Shown here in pieces: positions 1 to 9,052 of a DNA stretch of 64,000 nucleotides. Under the pieces are notes generated by a model, which searched no databases, was not told the origin of the DNA, and worked only from the letters and a program-made list of their open reading frames with translations. Each line of letters starts with the position of its first letter. The stretch's first letter is position 1. The position numbers were made by a program, and so were the translations under genes. Location: positions 310,001 to 374,000 of the forward strand of contig NZ_JAFCKJ010000004.1 of the NCBI RefSeq assembly GCF_018130465.1, read 5' to 3'. This stretch comes from Bradyrhizobium canariense (GTDB lineage: Bacteria; Pseudomonadota; Alphaproteobacteria; Rhizobiales; Xanthobacteraceae).

Positions 1-28
1 CGGACGAAAGCTCAGGCCTTTAGAAAGC

Positions 29-1351
29 TCAAACTTGCGCGTTCAAAGCCGGCCGCGACCCGCCCGTAGCCCAATCGAGAAGCTCAATCGTGTGTACGAC
101 CGGAACTGACGTGCCACTGGCAATCTGCACCATGCAGCCGATATTGCCTGCGGCAATCATGTCCGGCTTGACGCTCGCGATGTTGGCGACCTTGCGATCG
201 CGCAACCGGCCCGCAAGCTCGGGCTGGAGAATGTTGTAGGTCCCCGCCGAACCGCAACACAAATGGCTCTCCGGCACATCTTTCACCACGAATCCATTAT
301 TGGAAAGCAATTCTTTCGGAAGGCCCGTGATTTTCTGCCCGTGCTGCAACGAACACGCAGAGTGATAGGCGACGACGATGTTGTCCTGTCGCGCGGTGGC
401 AGCGAGGCCAAGGCCGGCGACGTATTCAGTGATGTCCTTGGCGAGCGCAGAGACCTTCGCCGCATCGACGGCAAACGCAGCGTCCTCTCGCAGAAGATAG
501 CCGTAGTCCTTGATCACGGTGCCGCAGCCAGACGCGGTCACCAGGATGGCGTCGAGCCCCTCGCCGGCCGCCTCCGCGCGCCACGCCGCGACATTGGCGC
601 GAGCCCGCGCCAGTGCGTCCTGGTCGTTGCCGAGGTGATGGGTCAGCGCGCCGCAGCACTGCTCGTCCCTGACAAGGACGACCTCGATGCCGTGGCGCGT
701 GAGGAGACTGATGGCGGCCTGGTTGATACGCGGCGCCAGCACCTGCTGGGCGCAGCCCTGGAGCAGCGCGACCCGGCCGCGCTTCTTGCCGAGTGCTGCG
801 AACACACTGCCAGCGGCGGGCCCCGGCGGCGGCAGCCGGCTCGGCGCCAGCGCCAGCATCGCCTTGAGGCGCAGGATCAGGCCGGGCGTCGCCGACGGCC
901 GGGGCGTCGGCAGGAACACGGCCAGCGGGCGGACCAGCCGCGCCAGCCGCATGCTGGCGCGGAAACGCTGCGGGTCCGGCAGGACGAAGGCCAGCACCCG
1001 GCGCAGCAGCCGCTCGGCCAGCGGCCGCTCGTAACGCTCTTCGATCCTGACCCGGGCCTGATCGACCAGATGCATGTAATTCACCCCGGAGGGGCAGGTC
1101 GTCATGCAGGACAGGCACGACAGGCAGCGGTCGACATGTTTGACCACTTCGGCCGTCGGCGTCTGGTCCTTTTCCAGCATCTCCTTGATCAGATAGATGC
1201 GGCCGCGCGGGCTATCGAGCTCGTCGCCGAGCAGCACATAGGTCGGGCAGGTTGCGGTGCAGAAGCCGCAATGGACGCAGGCGCGCAGGATCTTGTCGGC
1301 TTCCGCGATATCGGGGTCGGCGAGCTGCGCGAGTGAGAATTCGGTCTTCAT
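29..1351 (-). CDS. glcF: Glycolate oxidase iron-sulfur subunit GlcF
   Basis: This is the 440-residue Fe-S subunit of the membrane-associated glycolate oxidase GlcDEF, which oxidises glycolate to glyoxylate and passes electrons to the respiratory chain. Two ferredoxin-type 4Fe-4S motifs are visible: C25, C28, C31, C35 and C76, C79, C82, C86. Two CCG-type domains follow, with CCGALTHH and CCGSAG signatures. A longer in-frame extension exists upstream. The ATG at 1351 is preferred because it overlaps the glcE stop by 4 nt (ATGA), which implies translational coupling, and because the protein then starts as GlcF homologues do. The gene is the last of a glcE-glcF pair. Length is slightly above 400 residues, normal for the family. 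Confidence 0.95.
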   Translation of the reverse strand: MKTEFSLAQLADPDIAEADKILRACVHCGFCTATCPTYVLLGDELDSPRGRIYLIKEMLEKDQTPTAEVVKHVDRCLSCLSCMTTCPSGVNYMHLVDQARVRIEERYERPLAERLLRRVLAFVLPDPQRFRASMRLARLVRPLAVFLPTPRPSATPGLILRLKAMLALAPSRLPPPGPAAGSVFAALGKKRGRVALLQGCAQQVLAPRINQAAISLLTRHGIEVVLVRDEQCCGALTHHLGNDQDALARARANVAAWRAEAAGEGLDAILVTASGCGTVIKDYGYLLREDAAFAVDAAKVSALAKDITEYVAGLGLAATARQDNIVVAYHSACSLQHGQKITGLPKELLSNNGFVVKDVPESHLCCGSAGTYNILQPELAGRLRDRKVANIASVKPDMIAAGNIGCMVQIASGTSVPVVHTIELLDWATGGSRPALNAQV

Positions 1352-2586
1352 TCCGCAGCGCCCCGCGTCAGCCGGCCCCGGTTGAGAATGGTTTTTGGAT
1401 CGAAACCCGCGCGCACTCGTTCGCTCAGCGCTGCGACGCCGGGCGCTTGCGGATGGAACACATCGACGCTGCGCCTGACGTCCTCCGCCGCCCGGATCAG
1501 CGTGGCGTGCCCACCGACCGCATTGGCGCGCATCCGCACCGCCGGGGCATGGGCGTCCGACTTCGGCGGCAACGCCGCCCAGATCAGTCCGCCGCCCCAA
1601 TCGTAGATCACGTCGCCGCCGGTCTCGCGTGCCAGCAGCGTTCCGAGCGCCGCGCCCGATGCCGGCGGACAGACGATCCGCCAGACCGGCCAGGCCCCCA
1701 GCGCGCCGTCAGCCGCGAACGGCAGGACGTCGCGGATCGTGGCCCACAGCGCCGCGGACGTCGTGTCCTCGACCAGCGTCGCGGTTCCGAACGAGGCCAG
1801 CAATTCGCGCAGCGAGCCGGCGCGATGGGCGGCGGAGGCGGTAATGCCTTCGAGCCGCAGCACGGTCAGCGCCTCGCCCTGGCCCACGATATCGCCGAGA
1901 CCTTCGATCCTGGTCCGGAACGCCGATTTCGGCAGGTGCGCGGCACCGGAGACGTCGAAGGGCGAGCCGAGCGCCGCCGTCATCGCCTTGTTGGCGGCGG
2001 CATCGTCGAGCCCACGCAGCAACAGCGTCCGCTCGGCCTCCGGCTTCGGCATCACCTTCAGCGTGACCTCGGTCATGACCGACAGCGTGCCCCAGGAACC
2101 GGCGAGAAGCTTGCAGAGGTCGTAGCCGGTGACGTTCTTCACCACCTTGCCGCCGGTCTTGAAGCTGTCGCCGAAACCGGAGACGGCATGCGCCCCGAGC
2201 AGATGGTCGCGCGCCCCGCCCGCCCTGATCCGGCGCGGACCGGCGAGCCCGGCCGCGATCATGCCGCCGATGGTGCCGCGCGCGGGCGTGCCGAGCAGCG
2301 GCGCTGTGTTCATCGGCTCGAAGGCGAATTGCTGGTTCTTGGCATCGATCAGCGACAGCACGTCGGCCAGCGGCGCACCGGCCTGGAGCGTGACAATGAG
2401 TTCGTTGGGCTCGTAGGCGGTGATGGCATTCAGCGCGGAGACGTCGAGCACGGCGTTGGTCGCCATCGCATGGCCGATGCTGCGCTTGCTGCCATGACCG
2501 ATGATCTCGAGCGGCTGCTCGCTCGCAATCGCCGCGCGCACCACTTCTTCGACGTCTTTGGCGTCTCTGACCCTAAGCGTATCCAC
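1348..2586 (-). CDS. glcE: Glycolate oxidase FAD-binding subunit GlcE
   Basis: This is the 412-residue FAD-binding subunit of glycolate oxidase. It has the FAD_binding_4 fold, seen in a PLLGTPARGTIGGMIA stretch followed by GGKVVKNVTGYDLCKLL, both typical of GlcE. The start is a GTG with no strong Shine-Dalgarno, and it begins MDTLRVRD as homologues do. The stop overlaps the glcF start by 4 nt. In most bacteria glcE follows glcD directly. Here glcD lies 1.58 kb upstream on the same strand and two plus-strand genes sit between them, so glcEF probably has its own promoter in the 222-nt gap above it. Confidence 0.94.
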   Translation of the reverse strand: MDTLRVRDAKDVEEVVRAAIASEQPLEIIGHGSKRSIGHAMATNAVLDVSALNAITAYEPNELIVTLQAGAPLADVLSLIDAKNQQFAFEPMNTAPLLGTPARGTIGGMIAAGLAGPRRIRAGGARDHLLGAHAVSGFGDSFKTGGKVVKNVTGYDLCKLLAGSWGTLSVMTEVTLKVMPKPEAERTLLLRGLDDAAANKAMTAALGSPFDVSGAAHLPKSAFRTRIEGLGDIVGQGEALTVLRLEGITASAAHRAGSLRELLASFGTATLVEDTTSAALWATIRDVLPFAADGALGAWPVWRIVCPPASGAALGTLLARETGGDVIYDWGGGLIWAALPPKSDAHAPAVRMRANAVGGHATLIRAAEDVRRSVDVFHPQAPGVAALSERVRAGFDPKTILNRGRLTRGAAE

Positions 2587-2808
2587 GCGTCTAGCGGGTA
2601 ACGAAATTTGGCAAGAAAATCAAATGCGGCGTGACGTCGGCGAGCACTGCCGGCGCGATCGGGTTCACCACAGGCCGCATTGATGCTTCGAGCATGGTCG
2701 AAGCGTTCACGACATCGACACTTCGATCACCGGCGAACCAAGGCCGGCAAGACCATCGCTACAAGTCGCGTCGATCGCGATCGACACCAACCGATGGAGA
2801 CGGACATC

Positions 2809-3144
2809 ATGAACCACTATGCCACGCAGAAATCTCTCAGCGACGCCGTCGACGGCGGCGGCCTGCTCGTCGTCGCGCAATGGGAGGCAAAGCCGGGTGA
2901 GGCCGACAAGGTCGCCGCGATCCTCGACCGCTTCTTGCCGGAAGCACAAAGCGAGCCGGGCGTAAAACTGTTCCTGATCTCGCGTGCCAAGGACAATCCG
3001 GCCCAGTTCCTGTTCTACGAACTGTTCCGCGACGAGGCGGCCTTCAAGGCGCACCAGGAGAGCGCACATTTCAAGACCTACATCGCCGGCGAAGCCCTGC
3101 CGCTACTGGCGAAGCGCGAGCGGGCTCAATATGCGCTGCTGTAG
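2809..3144 (+). CDS. Antibiotic biosynthesis monooxygenase (ABM) domain protein, putative quinol monooxygenase
   Basis: This is a small protein of 111 residues with an ABM/YgiN-like ferredoxin-fold domain. The segment LLVVAQWEAKPGEADKV is followed by FLFYELFRDEAAFKAH and a conserved HFKTY, the usual family signature. Such proteins act as dimeric cofactor-free oxygenases on quinols or aromatic compounds. The substrate cannot be read from sequence. The frame is open further upstream, but the ATG at 2809 has a GGAG-type ribosome site about 9 nt ahead, so it is preferred to the earlier ATG at 2794. It lies 18 nt before a co-directional hydrolase gene and probably shares its transcript. Confidence 0.85.
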   Translation: MNHYATQKSLSDAVDGGGLLVVAQWEAKPGEADKVAAILDRFLPEAQSEPGVKLFLISRAKDNPAQFLFYELFRDEAAFKAHQESAHFKTYIAGEALPLLAKRERAQYALL

Positions 3145-3162
3145 CCGTCACAGGCGCTTGCC

Positions 3163-4152
3163 ATGAAAGAGCGGCCGCCCTCGCCCCTCCTCGACCCGCG
3201 CGAACAGCATTTTCGCATCCCCGGTCCACGCAAGGATCTGTCGCTTTTTCTGCGGTTCCTGCCGGCAGACAGGAAGCCCGCGCAGCCACCTCGCGCCGTG
3301 CTCTACGTCCACGGCGCGACCTTTCCTTCCGCACTTTCGATTGCGCATCGGTTTGACGGCACGTCCTGGCGCGACGCACTTTGCGAGGCAGGCTTCGATG
3401 TCTGGGGACTGGACTTCTACGGCTACGGTGAATCCGACCGCTATCAGGAGATGGACAAGCCGCCCTTCGAAAGCCCTGCGCTTTGCACCGCACAGGATGC
3501 AGCAGGGCAGCTCGCGGCGGCCGTTGCGTTCATCCTCGACCGCCAGGACATCGAGAAACTGTCACTGATCGCACATTCCTGGGGCTCAATGCCGGCCAGT
3601 CTGTTTGCCGGAATGCAGCCTGCGCTGGTCGATCGCGTCGTGCTGTTCGCGCCGATCGGCCGGCGCGATGCGCAAAGCGTCGAAGCAGCGCCGGCCTTGC
3701 CGGCCTGGCGCATCGTCACGTCCGAGGAGCAGTGGAGCCGTTTCATCGAGGATGTCCCTGCACGCGAGCCCCCTGTGCTGTCCCGCGTGCACTTCGACGA
3801 ATGGAGCAGGCTCTACCTCGACAGCGATCCGGAAAGCCGCTCCCGCAATCCGGCCAGCGTCAAGGTCCCCATGGGTCCGGTCAGCGACATCGGCAAGGCC
3901 TGGCGCGGCCAGCTCGCCTATGACTCGGCGAAGATCCGCTCTCCGGTCGCCATCATCCGCGGCGAATGGGACAGCTTGCTGCCGGATGCGGACGCACAAT
4001 GGCTGTTCCGCAGCTTCAGCGGATCACCCAGCAGGCGCGACATCAAGATCAGTCGCGGCACGCATCTGCTGCACTTCGAGGTCATGAGGTTGGCGCTCTG
4101 GCACGAGAGCATCAACTTCTTGCTCCACGATGATATCGCGCAGCCCCTCTGA
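3163..4152 (+). CDS. Alpha/beta hydrolase
   Basis: This is a 329-residue alpha/beta-hydrolase-fold enzyme without a signal peptide. The oxyanion-hole strand LYVHGATFP is near residue 47, the nucleophile elbow HSWGS has Ser139, an acid follows in GEWDSLLPD, and the base is in RGTHLLHFE near the C-terminus. The triad is complete, so it should be an active esterase, lipase or C-C hydrolase. The substrate is unknown. It follows the ABM monooxygenase closely on the same strand, and the two could act in sequence on an aromatic or lactone substrate. Both lie between glcD and glcE and are transcribed against them. Confidence 0.85.
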   Translation: MKERPPSPLLDPREQHFRIPGPRKDLSLFLRFLPADRKPAQPPRAVLYVHGATFPSALSIAHRFDGTSWRDALCEAGFDVWGLDFYGYGESDRYQEMDKPPFESPALCTAQDAAGQLAAAVAFILDRQDIEKLSLIAHSWGSMPASLFAGMQPALVDRVVLFAPIGRRDAQSVEAAPALPAWRIVTSEEQWSRFIEDVPAREPPVLSRVHFDEWSRLYLDSDPESRSRNPASVKVPMGPVSDIGKAWRGQLAYDSAKIRSPVAIIRGEWDSLLPDADAQWLFRSFSGSPSRRDIKISRGTHLLHFEVMRLALWHESINFLLHDDIAQPL

Positions 4153-4169
4153 ACCCGGCCAGGCAGAGC

Positions 4170-5663
4170 TCAGAACCGCGGAATATCCGGAAACGCGAGC
4201 TTCCCCGCGTGCACATGCATGCGGCCGAGCTCCGCGCAACGGTGCAGCGTCGGGAAGACCTTGCCGGGGTTGAGCAGGCCTTGCGCGTCGAAGGCGCATT
4301 TCAGCCGCTGCTGCTGGTTGAGGTCGATCTCGGTGAACATCTCCGGCATCAGATCGCGCTTCTCGATGCCGACGCCGTGCTCGCCGGTGAGCACGCCGCC
4401 GAACTCGACGCAGGCGCGCAGGATGTCGGCGCCGAAGGCTTCGGCGCGCTCGATCTCGCCGGGCTTGTTGGCGTCATAGAGGATCAGCGGATGCAGATTG
4501 CCGTCGCCGGCATGGAACACGTTGGCGCAACCGAGCTGGTATTTTTCCGATAGCTCGCGGATGCGCGCCAGCGCCTTCGGCAGCGCGCCGCGCGGGATGG
4601 TGCCGTCCATGCAGAGATAGTCGGGCGAGATGCGGCCGACGGCGGGGAACGCAGCTTTGCGGCCGGCCCAGAACAGATTGCGCTCGGCCTCCGAGGTCGA
4701 GATCTGGCAGGTAGTCGAGCCGCAGGCGTTCGCAATCGTCTCAACCCGCGTGATCAGCTCGTCGACCTCGATCTTGGGACCGTCGAGCTCGATGATGAGG
4801 AGCGCCTCGACATCGAGCGGATAGCCGGCATGGACGAAGGCCTCCGCGGCGTGGATCGCAGGCTTGTCCATCATCTCCATGCCGCCGGGAATGATGCCGG
4901 CGCCGATGATGCGCGCCACGCATTCGCCGGCCGCTTCGACTTGCGCGAAGCCGACCATCAGTGCGCGCGCCGTCTCCGGCTTTTGCAGGATGCGCACCGT
5001 GATCTCGGTGATGACGCCGAGCAGGCCTTCGGAGCCGGTGATGACGCCCATCAAATCGTAGCCGGAGTTCTCCGCCGATTTGCCGCCGATGCGCAGGATC
5101 TCGCCGCTCATCAGCACGATCTCGCAACCGAGCACGTTGTTGGTGGTCATGCCGTATTTCAGGCAGTGCACGCCGCCGGAATTCTCCGCGACATTGCCGC
5201 CGATCGAGCAGGCGATCTGCGAGGACGGATCCGGCGCGTAGTAGAACCCGGCATGGGCGACGGCCTGGCTGATCGCGAGGTTGGTGACGCCCGGTTCTGT
5301 GACGACGGCGCGGTTGTCGAAATCGATCTCGCGGATGCGCTTGAACTTGCCGAGGCCCAAGAGCACGCCGTCTTCCAGCGGCAGCGCGCCGCCGGACAGC
5401 GAGGTGCCGGAGCCGCGCGGCACCACCTTGATGCCTTGCTCTGCACAATATTTCAGGACGAGCGAAACCTGTTCGGTCGTGTCGGGCAGCACCACGACCA
5501 TCGGCGGCTGCCGATAGGCCGTCAATCCGTCGGATTCATAGGCCCGCATCTCGGCGGCACTGTCGATCACGCCTTCGCCCGGTACGATAGCGCGCAATGC
5601 AGCCACGATCTCAGCCCGGCGCGCAAGCACCGCCTGGTCGCTCGCAGGCATCATGATGGCCAT
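4170..5663 (-). CDS. glcD: Glycolate oxidase FAD-linked subunit GlcD
   Basis: This is the 497-residue catalytic FAD-linked subunit of glycolate oxidase. FAD_binding_4 features are clear: PDTTEQVSLVLKYC, then VPRGSGTSLSGG, and a C-terminal FAD-oxidase domain with FHAGDGNLHP and GEHGVG. The start at 5663 (MAIMMPAS) is chosen over a longer frame because AAGGAA lies about 7 nt upstream and homologues begin here. The 3' end faces the 3' end of the alpha/beta hydrolase, 17 nt away. glcE and glcF lie beyond two opposite-strand genes, so the three subunits cannot be one simple contiguous operon. Confidence 0.95.
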   Translation of the reverse strand: MAIMMPASDQAVLARRAEIVAALRAIVPGEGVIDSAAEMRAYESDGLTAYRQPPMVVVLPDTTEQVSLVLKYCAEQGIKVVPRGSGTSLSGGALPLEDGVLLGLGKFKRIREIDFDNRAVVTEPGVTNLAISQAVAHAGFYYAPDPSSQIACSIGGNVAENSGGVHCLKYGMTTNNVLGCEIVLMSGEILRIGGKSAENSGYDLMGVITGSEGLLGVITEITVRILQKPETARALMVGFAQVEAAGECVARIIGAGIIPGGMEMMDKPAIHAAEAFVHAGYPLDVEALLIIELDGPKIEVDELITRVETIANACGSTTCQISTSEAERNLFWAGRKAAFPAVGRISPDYLCMDGTIPRGALPKALARIRELSEKYQLGCANVFHAGDGNLHPLILYDANKPGEIERAEAFGADILRACVEFGGVLTGEHGVGIEKRDLMPEMFTEIDLNQQQRLKCAFDAQGLLNPGKVFPTLHRCAELGRMHVHAGKLAFPDIPRF

Positions 5664-5937
5664 AACATTTCCTTCATGGCATATCCTTCCGGCTGAGGCC
5701 GCACGATCGATTTGTCGCGCCAAATCAACCACGTCCGCGGTGGTTTGGGTAGGCCATCCGAAAGTCGGATCGACGATCTTGCGCGAGTTCGCTCTGGGAC
5801 AAGTAGGAAATCGTGAAACCTGTCATGGTTTGGCGGCTTGTCCCAGCCGAGCAGGCCTGCCAAAACCGGCAGGTTCGACGATTGCCGATCAGGCATGCAA
5901 CTAACCAGCCCCCCAGGGAAGAGACGAAGAGCACCCG

Positions 5938-6333
5938 ATGACAAAACTGATTCTTGGCGCACTGACCATACTCACCGCGATTGCCACCGCACCCGCCGCG
6001 ATGGCGCAGGATGCCGCGGCCGGCAAGTCGTCGTTCAACAAATGCTTGGCCTGCCACGCGATCGGCGAAGGCGCCAAGAACAAGGTCGGCCCCGAGCTCA
6101 ACGGCCTCGACGGCCGCAAGTCCGGCACCGCCCCGGACTACAATTACTCCGACGCGAACAAGAATTCCGGCATCACCTGGAACGAGGCCGTGTTCAAGGA
6201 ATACATCAAGGACCCCAAGGCGAAGATCCCCGGCACCAAGATGGCGTTCGCCGGCATCAAGAACGAGACCGAGATCAACAATCTCTGGACCTATGTGTCG
6301 CAGTTCGACAAGGACGGGAAGATCAAGCAGTAA
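5938..6333 (+). CDS. Periplasmic class I cytochrome c (c2/c550-like)
   Basis: This is a 131-residue cytochrome c with an N-terminal signal peptide ending at AMAQ-DAA around residue 24. The haem attachment site is C36-L-A-C39-H40, and Met102 in GTKMAFAG is the likely distal ligand. The KVGPELNGLDGRKSG stretch is typical of small mitochondrial-like cytochromes c of rhizobia. It should carry electrons in the periplasm between a bc1 complex or dehydrogenase and a terminal oxidase. It is divergent from glcD, 274 nt away, and is followed by a strong rho-independent terminator, so it is probably monocistronic. Confidence 0.93.
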   Translation: MTKLILGALTILTAIATAPAAMAQDAAAGKSSFNKCLACHAIGEGAKNKVGPELNGLDGRKSGTAPDYNYSDANKNSGITWNEAVFKEYIKDPKAKIPGTKMAFAGIKNETEINNLWTYVSQFDKDGKIKQ

Positions 6334-6350
6334 GCGCGCGACAGGCGGCC

Positions 6351-6393
6351 GCTGGAGCTTCGGTTCTGAACCGAAGCTCCAGCTTCTTGTTTT
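6351..6393 (+). terminator. Rho-independent terminator of the cytochrome c gene
   Basis: Two perfectly complementary 16-nt arms (6351-6366 and 6368-6383) meet around a single central T. A T-rich run, TTCTTGTTTT, follows. It lies 17 nt after the cytochrome c stop codon, in the right orientation to end that transcript. Confidence 0.9.
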
Positions 6394-6441
6394 GACGCGT
6401 TTTCTTCACGCGAACCGGCATCCACTTCGCTCGAAAACACT
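6394..6441. repeat. Dispersed intergenic element, Bradyrhizobium type
   Basis: Short spacer between two convergent genes, containing GCGTTTTCTTCACGCGAACC and then a CACTTCGCTCGAAAACACTC-like end. I recognise this as resembling a short palindromic element that recurs between genes in Bradyrhizobium and Rhodopseudomonas. The recognition comes from memory, and only one copy is present in this window. Confidence 0.5.
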
Positions 6442-7425
6442 CTAATCGGCGGCCGGCTGCGCCGGGACGATTTTTCCGATCATCGTCTCGATCTCGGTCT
6501 TCACGAGATCGGGCACCGCGTTCTGCACCATGTGGCCGAGATCAGGCAGCACGATCAGCTTCGCATTCTGTACGGTGGCGGCGAACGGGCGCGCGTGAAT
6601 GTTGGTCTTCACCGTCTTGTCGGGTTCGCCGGCGATGATCGTGACCGGCGCCGATATCTCGCCGTAGCGCGCAACCTGCGCGGCGACCGCTTCCTTCAGC
6701 GTCACCAGATCATAAGCATTGGCGATGAACTCGCGCGGGCGCAGCAGCAGCGGCGTCGCGGAGTCCTGCACGAAGCCATCCGGCATCATTTGCGGCAGGA
6801 AGACGTTGCGCGCGCCGGGCTCGCTCAGGAAATAGCCGAGCGGCAGGGTTATGGTGTAGGCGAGCAGCGGGCCGATCACCGGCGTTGCGATGACCTCGTT
6901 GTAGCGGCCGACGCCGCCGCGCCAGGGATGGGTGACGGGCGCGAGCATCACAAGGCCCGCGACACGGTCGGGATGATCGAGCGCCAGCCGCGCGCCGAGC
7001 GCGCCGCTCCAGGAATGCACCACGAAGACCGCGCGATCGATCCCGAGCTTTCGAAGCGCCTCGTCGATCATCCGCGCCTGGACCTGCGGCGTCGAATCCT
7101 GCCGCCGCGCCCGCGTGCTCCAGCCATGGCCGGGACGGTCGATCAGGATGACGCGATGATCCCTGGCGAGGAGATCGCCGAGCGGCCGCCGCATCGCCTC
7201 GAGGTTGGAACTCGCGCCGTGCAGCATCACGATCGGCAGGCCCGAATCGCGGGAGCCGATATCGACGAGGTGAAGCACGGCACCATCAACCTCGATCATC
7301 CGGCCCTGCGGTGGAAAGGCGCGTTGCACGGCGAGGACGCCGGCCTGCGTGACCAGCGCCAGCAGAACCAGCGCGGTCACGACTGACATCACGATCATGG
7401 ATGGAATCCGGGCGATCCAGGGCAT
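6442..7425 (-). CDS. Membrane-anchored alpha/beta hydrolase
   Basis: This is a 327-residue hydrolase with one N-terminal hydrophobic segment at about residues 9-32 and a standard alpha/beta-hydrolase domain. The oxyanion strand IVMLHGASS, nucleophile elbow HSWSG with Ser138, acid in AGEPDKTV and base in LPDLGHMVQ are all present. It is probably tethered to the inner membrane with the catalytic domain outside. The start is uncertain: an in-frame GTG at 7482 would add 19 residues, but neither start has a convincing Shine-Dalgarno. The substrate is unknown; related proteins are loosely annotated as haloalkane dehalogenases or esterases. The gene is convergent with cytochrome c. Confidence 0.83.
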   Translation of the reverse strand: MPWIARIPSMIVMSVVTALVLLALVTQAGVLAVQRAFPPQGRMIEVDGAVLHLVDIGSRDSGLPIVMLHGASSNLEAMRRPLGDLLARDHRVILIDRPGHGWSTRARRQDSTPQVQARMIDEALRKLGIDRAVFVVHSWSGALGARLALDHPDRVAGLVMLAPVTHPWRGGVGRYNEVIATPVIGPLLAYTITLPLGYFLSEPGARNVFLPQMMPDGFVQDSATPLLLRPREFIANAYDLVTLKEAVAAQVARYGEISAPVTIIAGEPDKTVKTNIHARPFAATVQNAKLIVLPDLGHMVQNAVPDLVKTEIETMIGKIVPAQPAAD

Positions 7426-7724
7426 AGGGCAGTTACGTGGCTTGCGGGCGGCAGTTTCGCCCGGGGAGCCCCCGCGCTCCACTGAAATGCCGGGGCTGTG
7501 GATATGTGCATAATTCAGGCAGGGAAAAAGGCAACGAAATCAATGATCTTCCTCGCGGCAGGCAAGCTTCGAAACAGCTTCATGCAGTCGTCATCGCGGC
7601 TTCCATATAATCGCCACGGTCGGTTCCGCCATTTAGACGCGGGTGGGCGCCGATCCTGCTCGCAACCCCAGGGGATGCGGGAAAGGCCGGCTGGATTTGT
7701 CCCGATTTGAACCGGAGAATTTCG

Positions 7725-7907
7725 ATGAGCTTCAGATCCAAAGACACTGCGATCGACGAGATCGTGGCAAGCTGCAACGGCGACCTGCGCGGTGCCGTGC
7801 GCGCGCTGCTGCTGATCAATGAGCACCTCGAGACGGAGCTTGCAAAGGCCTACGCCGCAGCGGTCGATCGCGGCCTCGCCGAGCGCGGCGGCAACGTTTT
7901 ACACTAG
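7725..7907 (+). CDS. Conserved small hypothetical protein
   Basis: A 60-residue acidic-to-neutral protein, predicted mostly helical (EIVASCNGDLRGAVRALLLINEHLETELAKAY). No domain was recognised. A CGGAGAAT ribosome site lies 8 nt before the ATG, which supports real translation. The last bases of the gene (GTTTTACACTAGGTCG) run close to the end of a convergent secreted-protein gene 12 nt away. Small proteins with this look are common in rhizobial genomes, but their function is not known to me. The 299-nt gap upstream shows no other recognisable feature. Confidence 0.7.
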   Translation: MSFRSKDTAIDEIVASCNGDLRGAVRALLLINEHLETELAKAYAAAVDRGLAERGGNVLH

Positions 7908-7919
7908 GTCGCTGTCGAC

Positions 7920-8180
7920 CTAGTTCGTGCTGTCCTCGTTCTTTTCCTCGTCAGGCGTGGGCGCGGGACAGGCGCGGATGGTCGAACGGGCAAGCTTGGC
8001 GTCGGCCTTCGATTTGTACGGGCCGTCACCGAACCAGACGTCGCCGATGATCACGGGATTGCTGGTCACGATGTTGCATTTTCCGGTGGCGCGGTTGCCG
8101 ACCACCCAGAACAGTCCGTCGGCGAGGCTCACCGTCCCCGACGCCAGCAGCAATATACCTGCAAAGATCAAACGCTTCAT
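7920..8180 (-). CDS. Small secreted hypothetical protein
   Basis: An 86-residue protein with a clear signal peptide: MKRLIF, a hydrophobic core, then SLADG around residue 20. The mature part has two cysteines, one in GKCNIV and one in IRACPAP, that could form a disulfide. The C-terminus is rich in acidic residues (DEEKNED). The start at 8180 is chosen over a longer frame because it begins the signal peptide and has GGAGCACAGCC just upstream. No known domain was recognised, and a periplasmic location is inferred only from the signal. Confidence 0.72.
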   Translation of the reverse strand: MKRLIFAGILLLASGTVSLADGLFWVVGNRATGKCNIVTSNPVIIGDVWFGDGPYKSKADAKLARSTIRACPAPTPDEEKNEDSTN

Positions 8181-8304
8181 GGCTGTGCTCCAACCATGAA
8201 GGTAAGCCTGCGGCAGTGCCACCCATACCCCTTGTGACGCGGCGCGTGTCATCGTGGTTAATCCGCCTGCGCCGCATTCGATCGAGCAATGATCGACTTG
8301 TCCG

Positions 8305-8946
8305 CTAAATATCGCGGCCTTCGACCTTCTCGGTCAGCGCCTTGACCTGGTCGGGGATCTTCTCGAGGTGCGGATTGACGGCAAGCGCCTTGCGGTAGGC
8401 CTCGAGCGCGCGCTTTTCGTCTCCGACCTCCTGCATGATCATGCCGAGGCCTGCGAGCGCGCCGAAATGGCGGGGCTCGCGGATCAGCACCTCGCGGATG
8501 TCGGCAAGCGAGCGGCCATAATCGTTCTGCATGTAGTAGAGCGTCGCGCGACGATTCCAGGCCTCGATGTAGTCGGGCCTGAGCTTGACGACCGAATCCA
8601 GCAGCTTGATCGCAACCTCGATCTTCTTTGCGTCGACCGCGGTCTTGGCCCGCGCCATCAGCAGCGAGGCGGTGTCGCTCGGGGTCTGGATCCAGATCGC
8701 CCAGATTCGCGCCTCGACATGCTTGGCGCTAGCCTCGTCAGGCGCAGCCTTGAGCGCGCCGAACAGGAAATCGAGATTCTTGCTGCGATCGACCTTGGGC
8801 AGCTTGGCCGGCGCTTCCGGAAGTTTCTTCTGCTTGCCGGGCGGGGCCGGCGGATCAATCTGCTGCGCCCGCGCCGGAGCGAGGCCGGGGGCTCCCAAGA
8901 CAAGAGCCAGACACAGGGTGCGCGCGAACGGGAATCTCACTGCCAT
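8305..8946 (-). CDS. Exported TPR-repeat protein
   Basis: A 213-residue protein with an N-terminal signal peptide ending at PARAQQ near residue 28, followed by a proline- and lysine-rich linker. Two to three tetratricopeptide repeats follow: AIKLLDSVVKLRPDYIEAWN, SLADIREVLIREPRHFGALA and ALEAYRKALAVNPHLEKI. TPR domains are protein-binding scaffolds, and here the partner would be in the periplasm. The gene is alone between the secreted small protein and rpmJ. Rhizobial genomes carry many such proteins of unknown role. Confidence 0.82.
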   Translation of the reverse strand: MAVRFPFARTLCLALVLGAPGLAPARAQQIDPPAPPGKQKKLPEAPAKLPKVDRSKNLDFLFGALKAAPDEASAKHVEARIWAIWIQTPSDTASLLMARAKTAVDAKKIEVAIKLLDSVVKLRPDYIEAWNRRATLYYMQNDYGRSLADIREVLIREPRHFGALAGLGMIMQEVGDEKRALEAYRKALAVNPHLEKIPDQVKALTEKVEGRDI

Positions 8947-9052
8947 GGCGAAAGTCTAAACGCGCAAAGCCGCCCTTGCAAAGCAAAGGCGGCGTCAAAC
9001 TGTTGTGAGACCGTGGTCTTGCGGGGCGCGCGCAGGCGACCGCCGGGCAATA

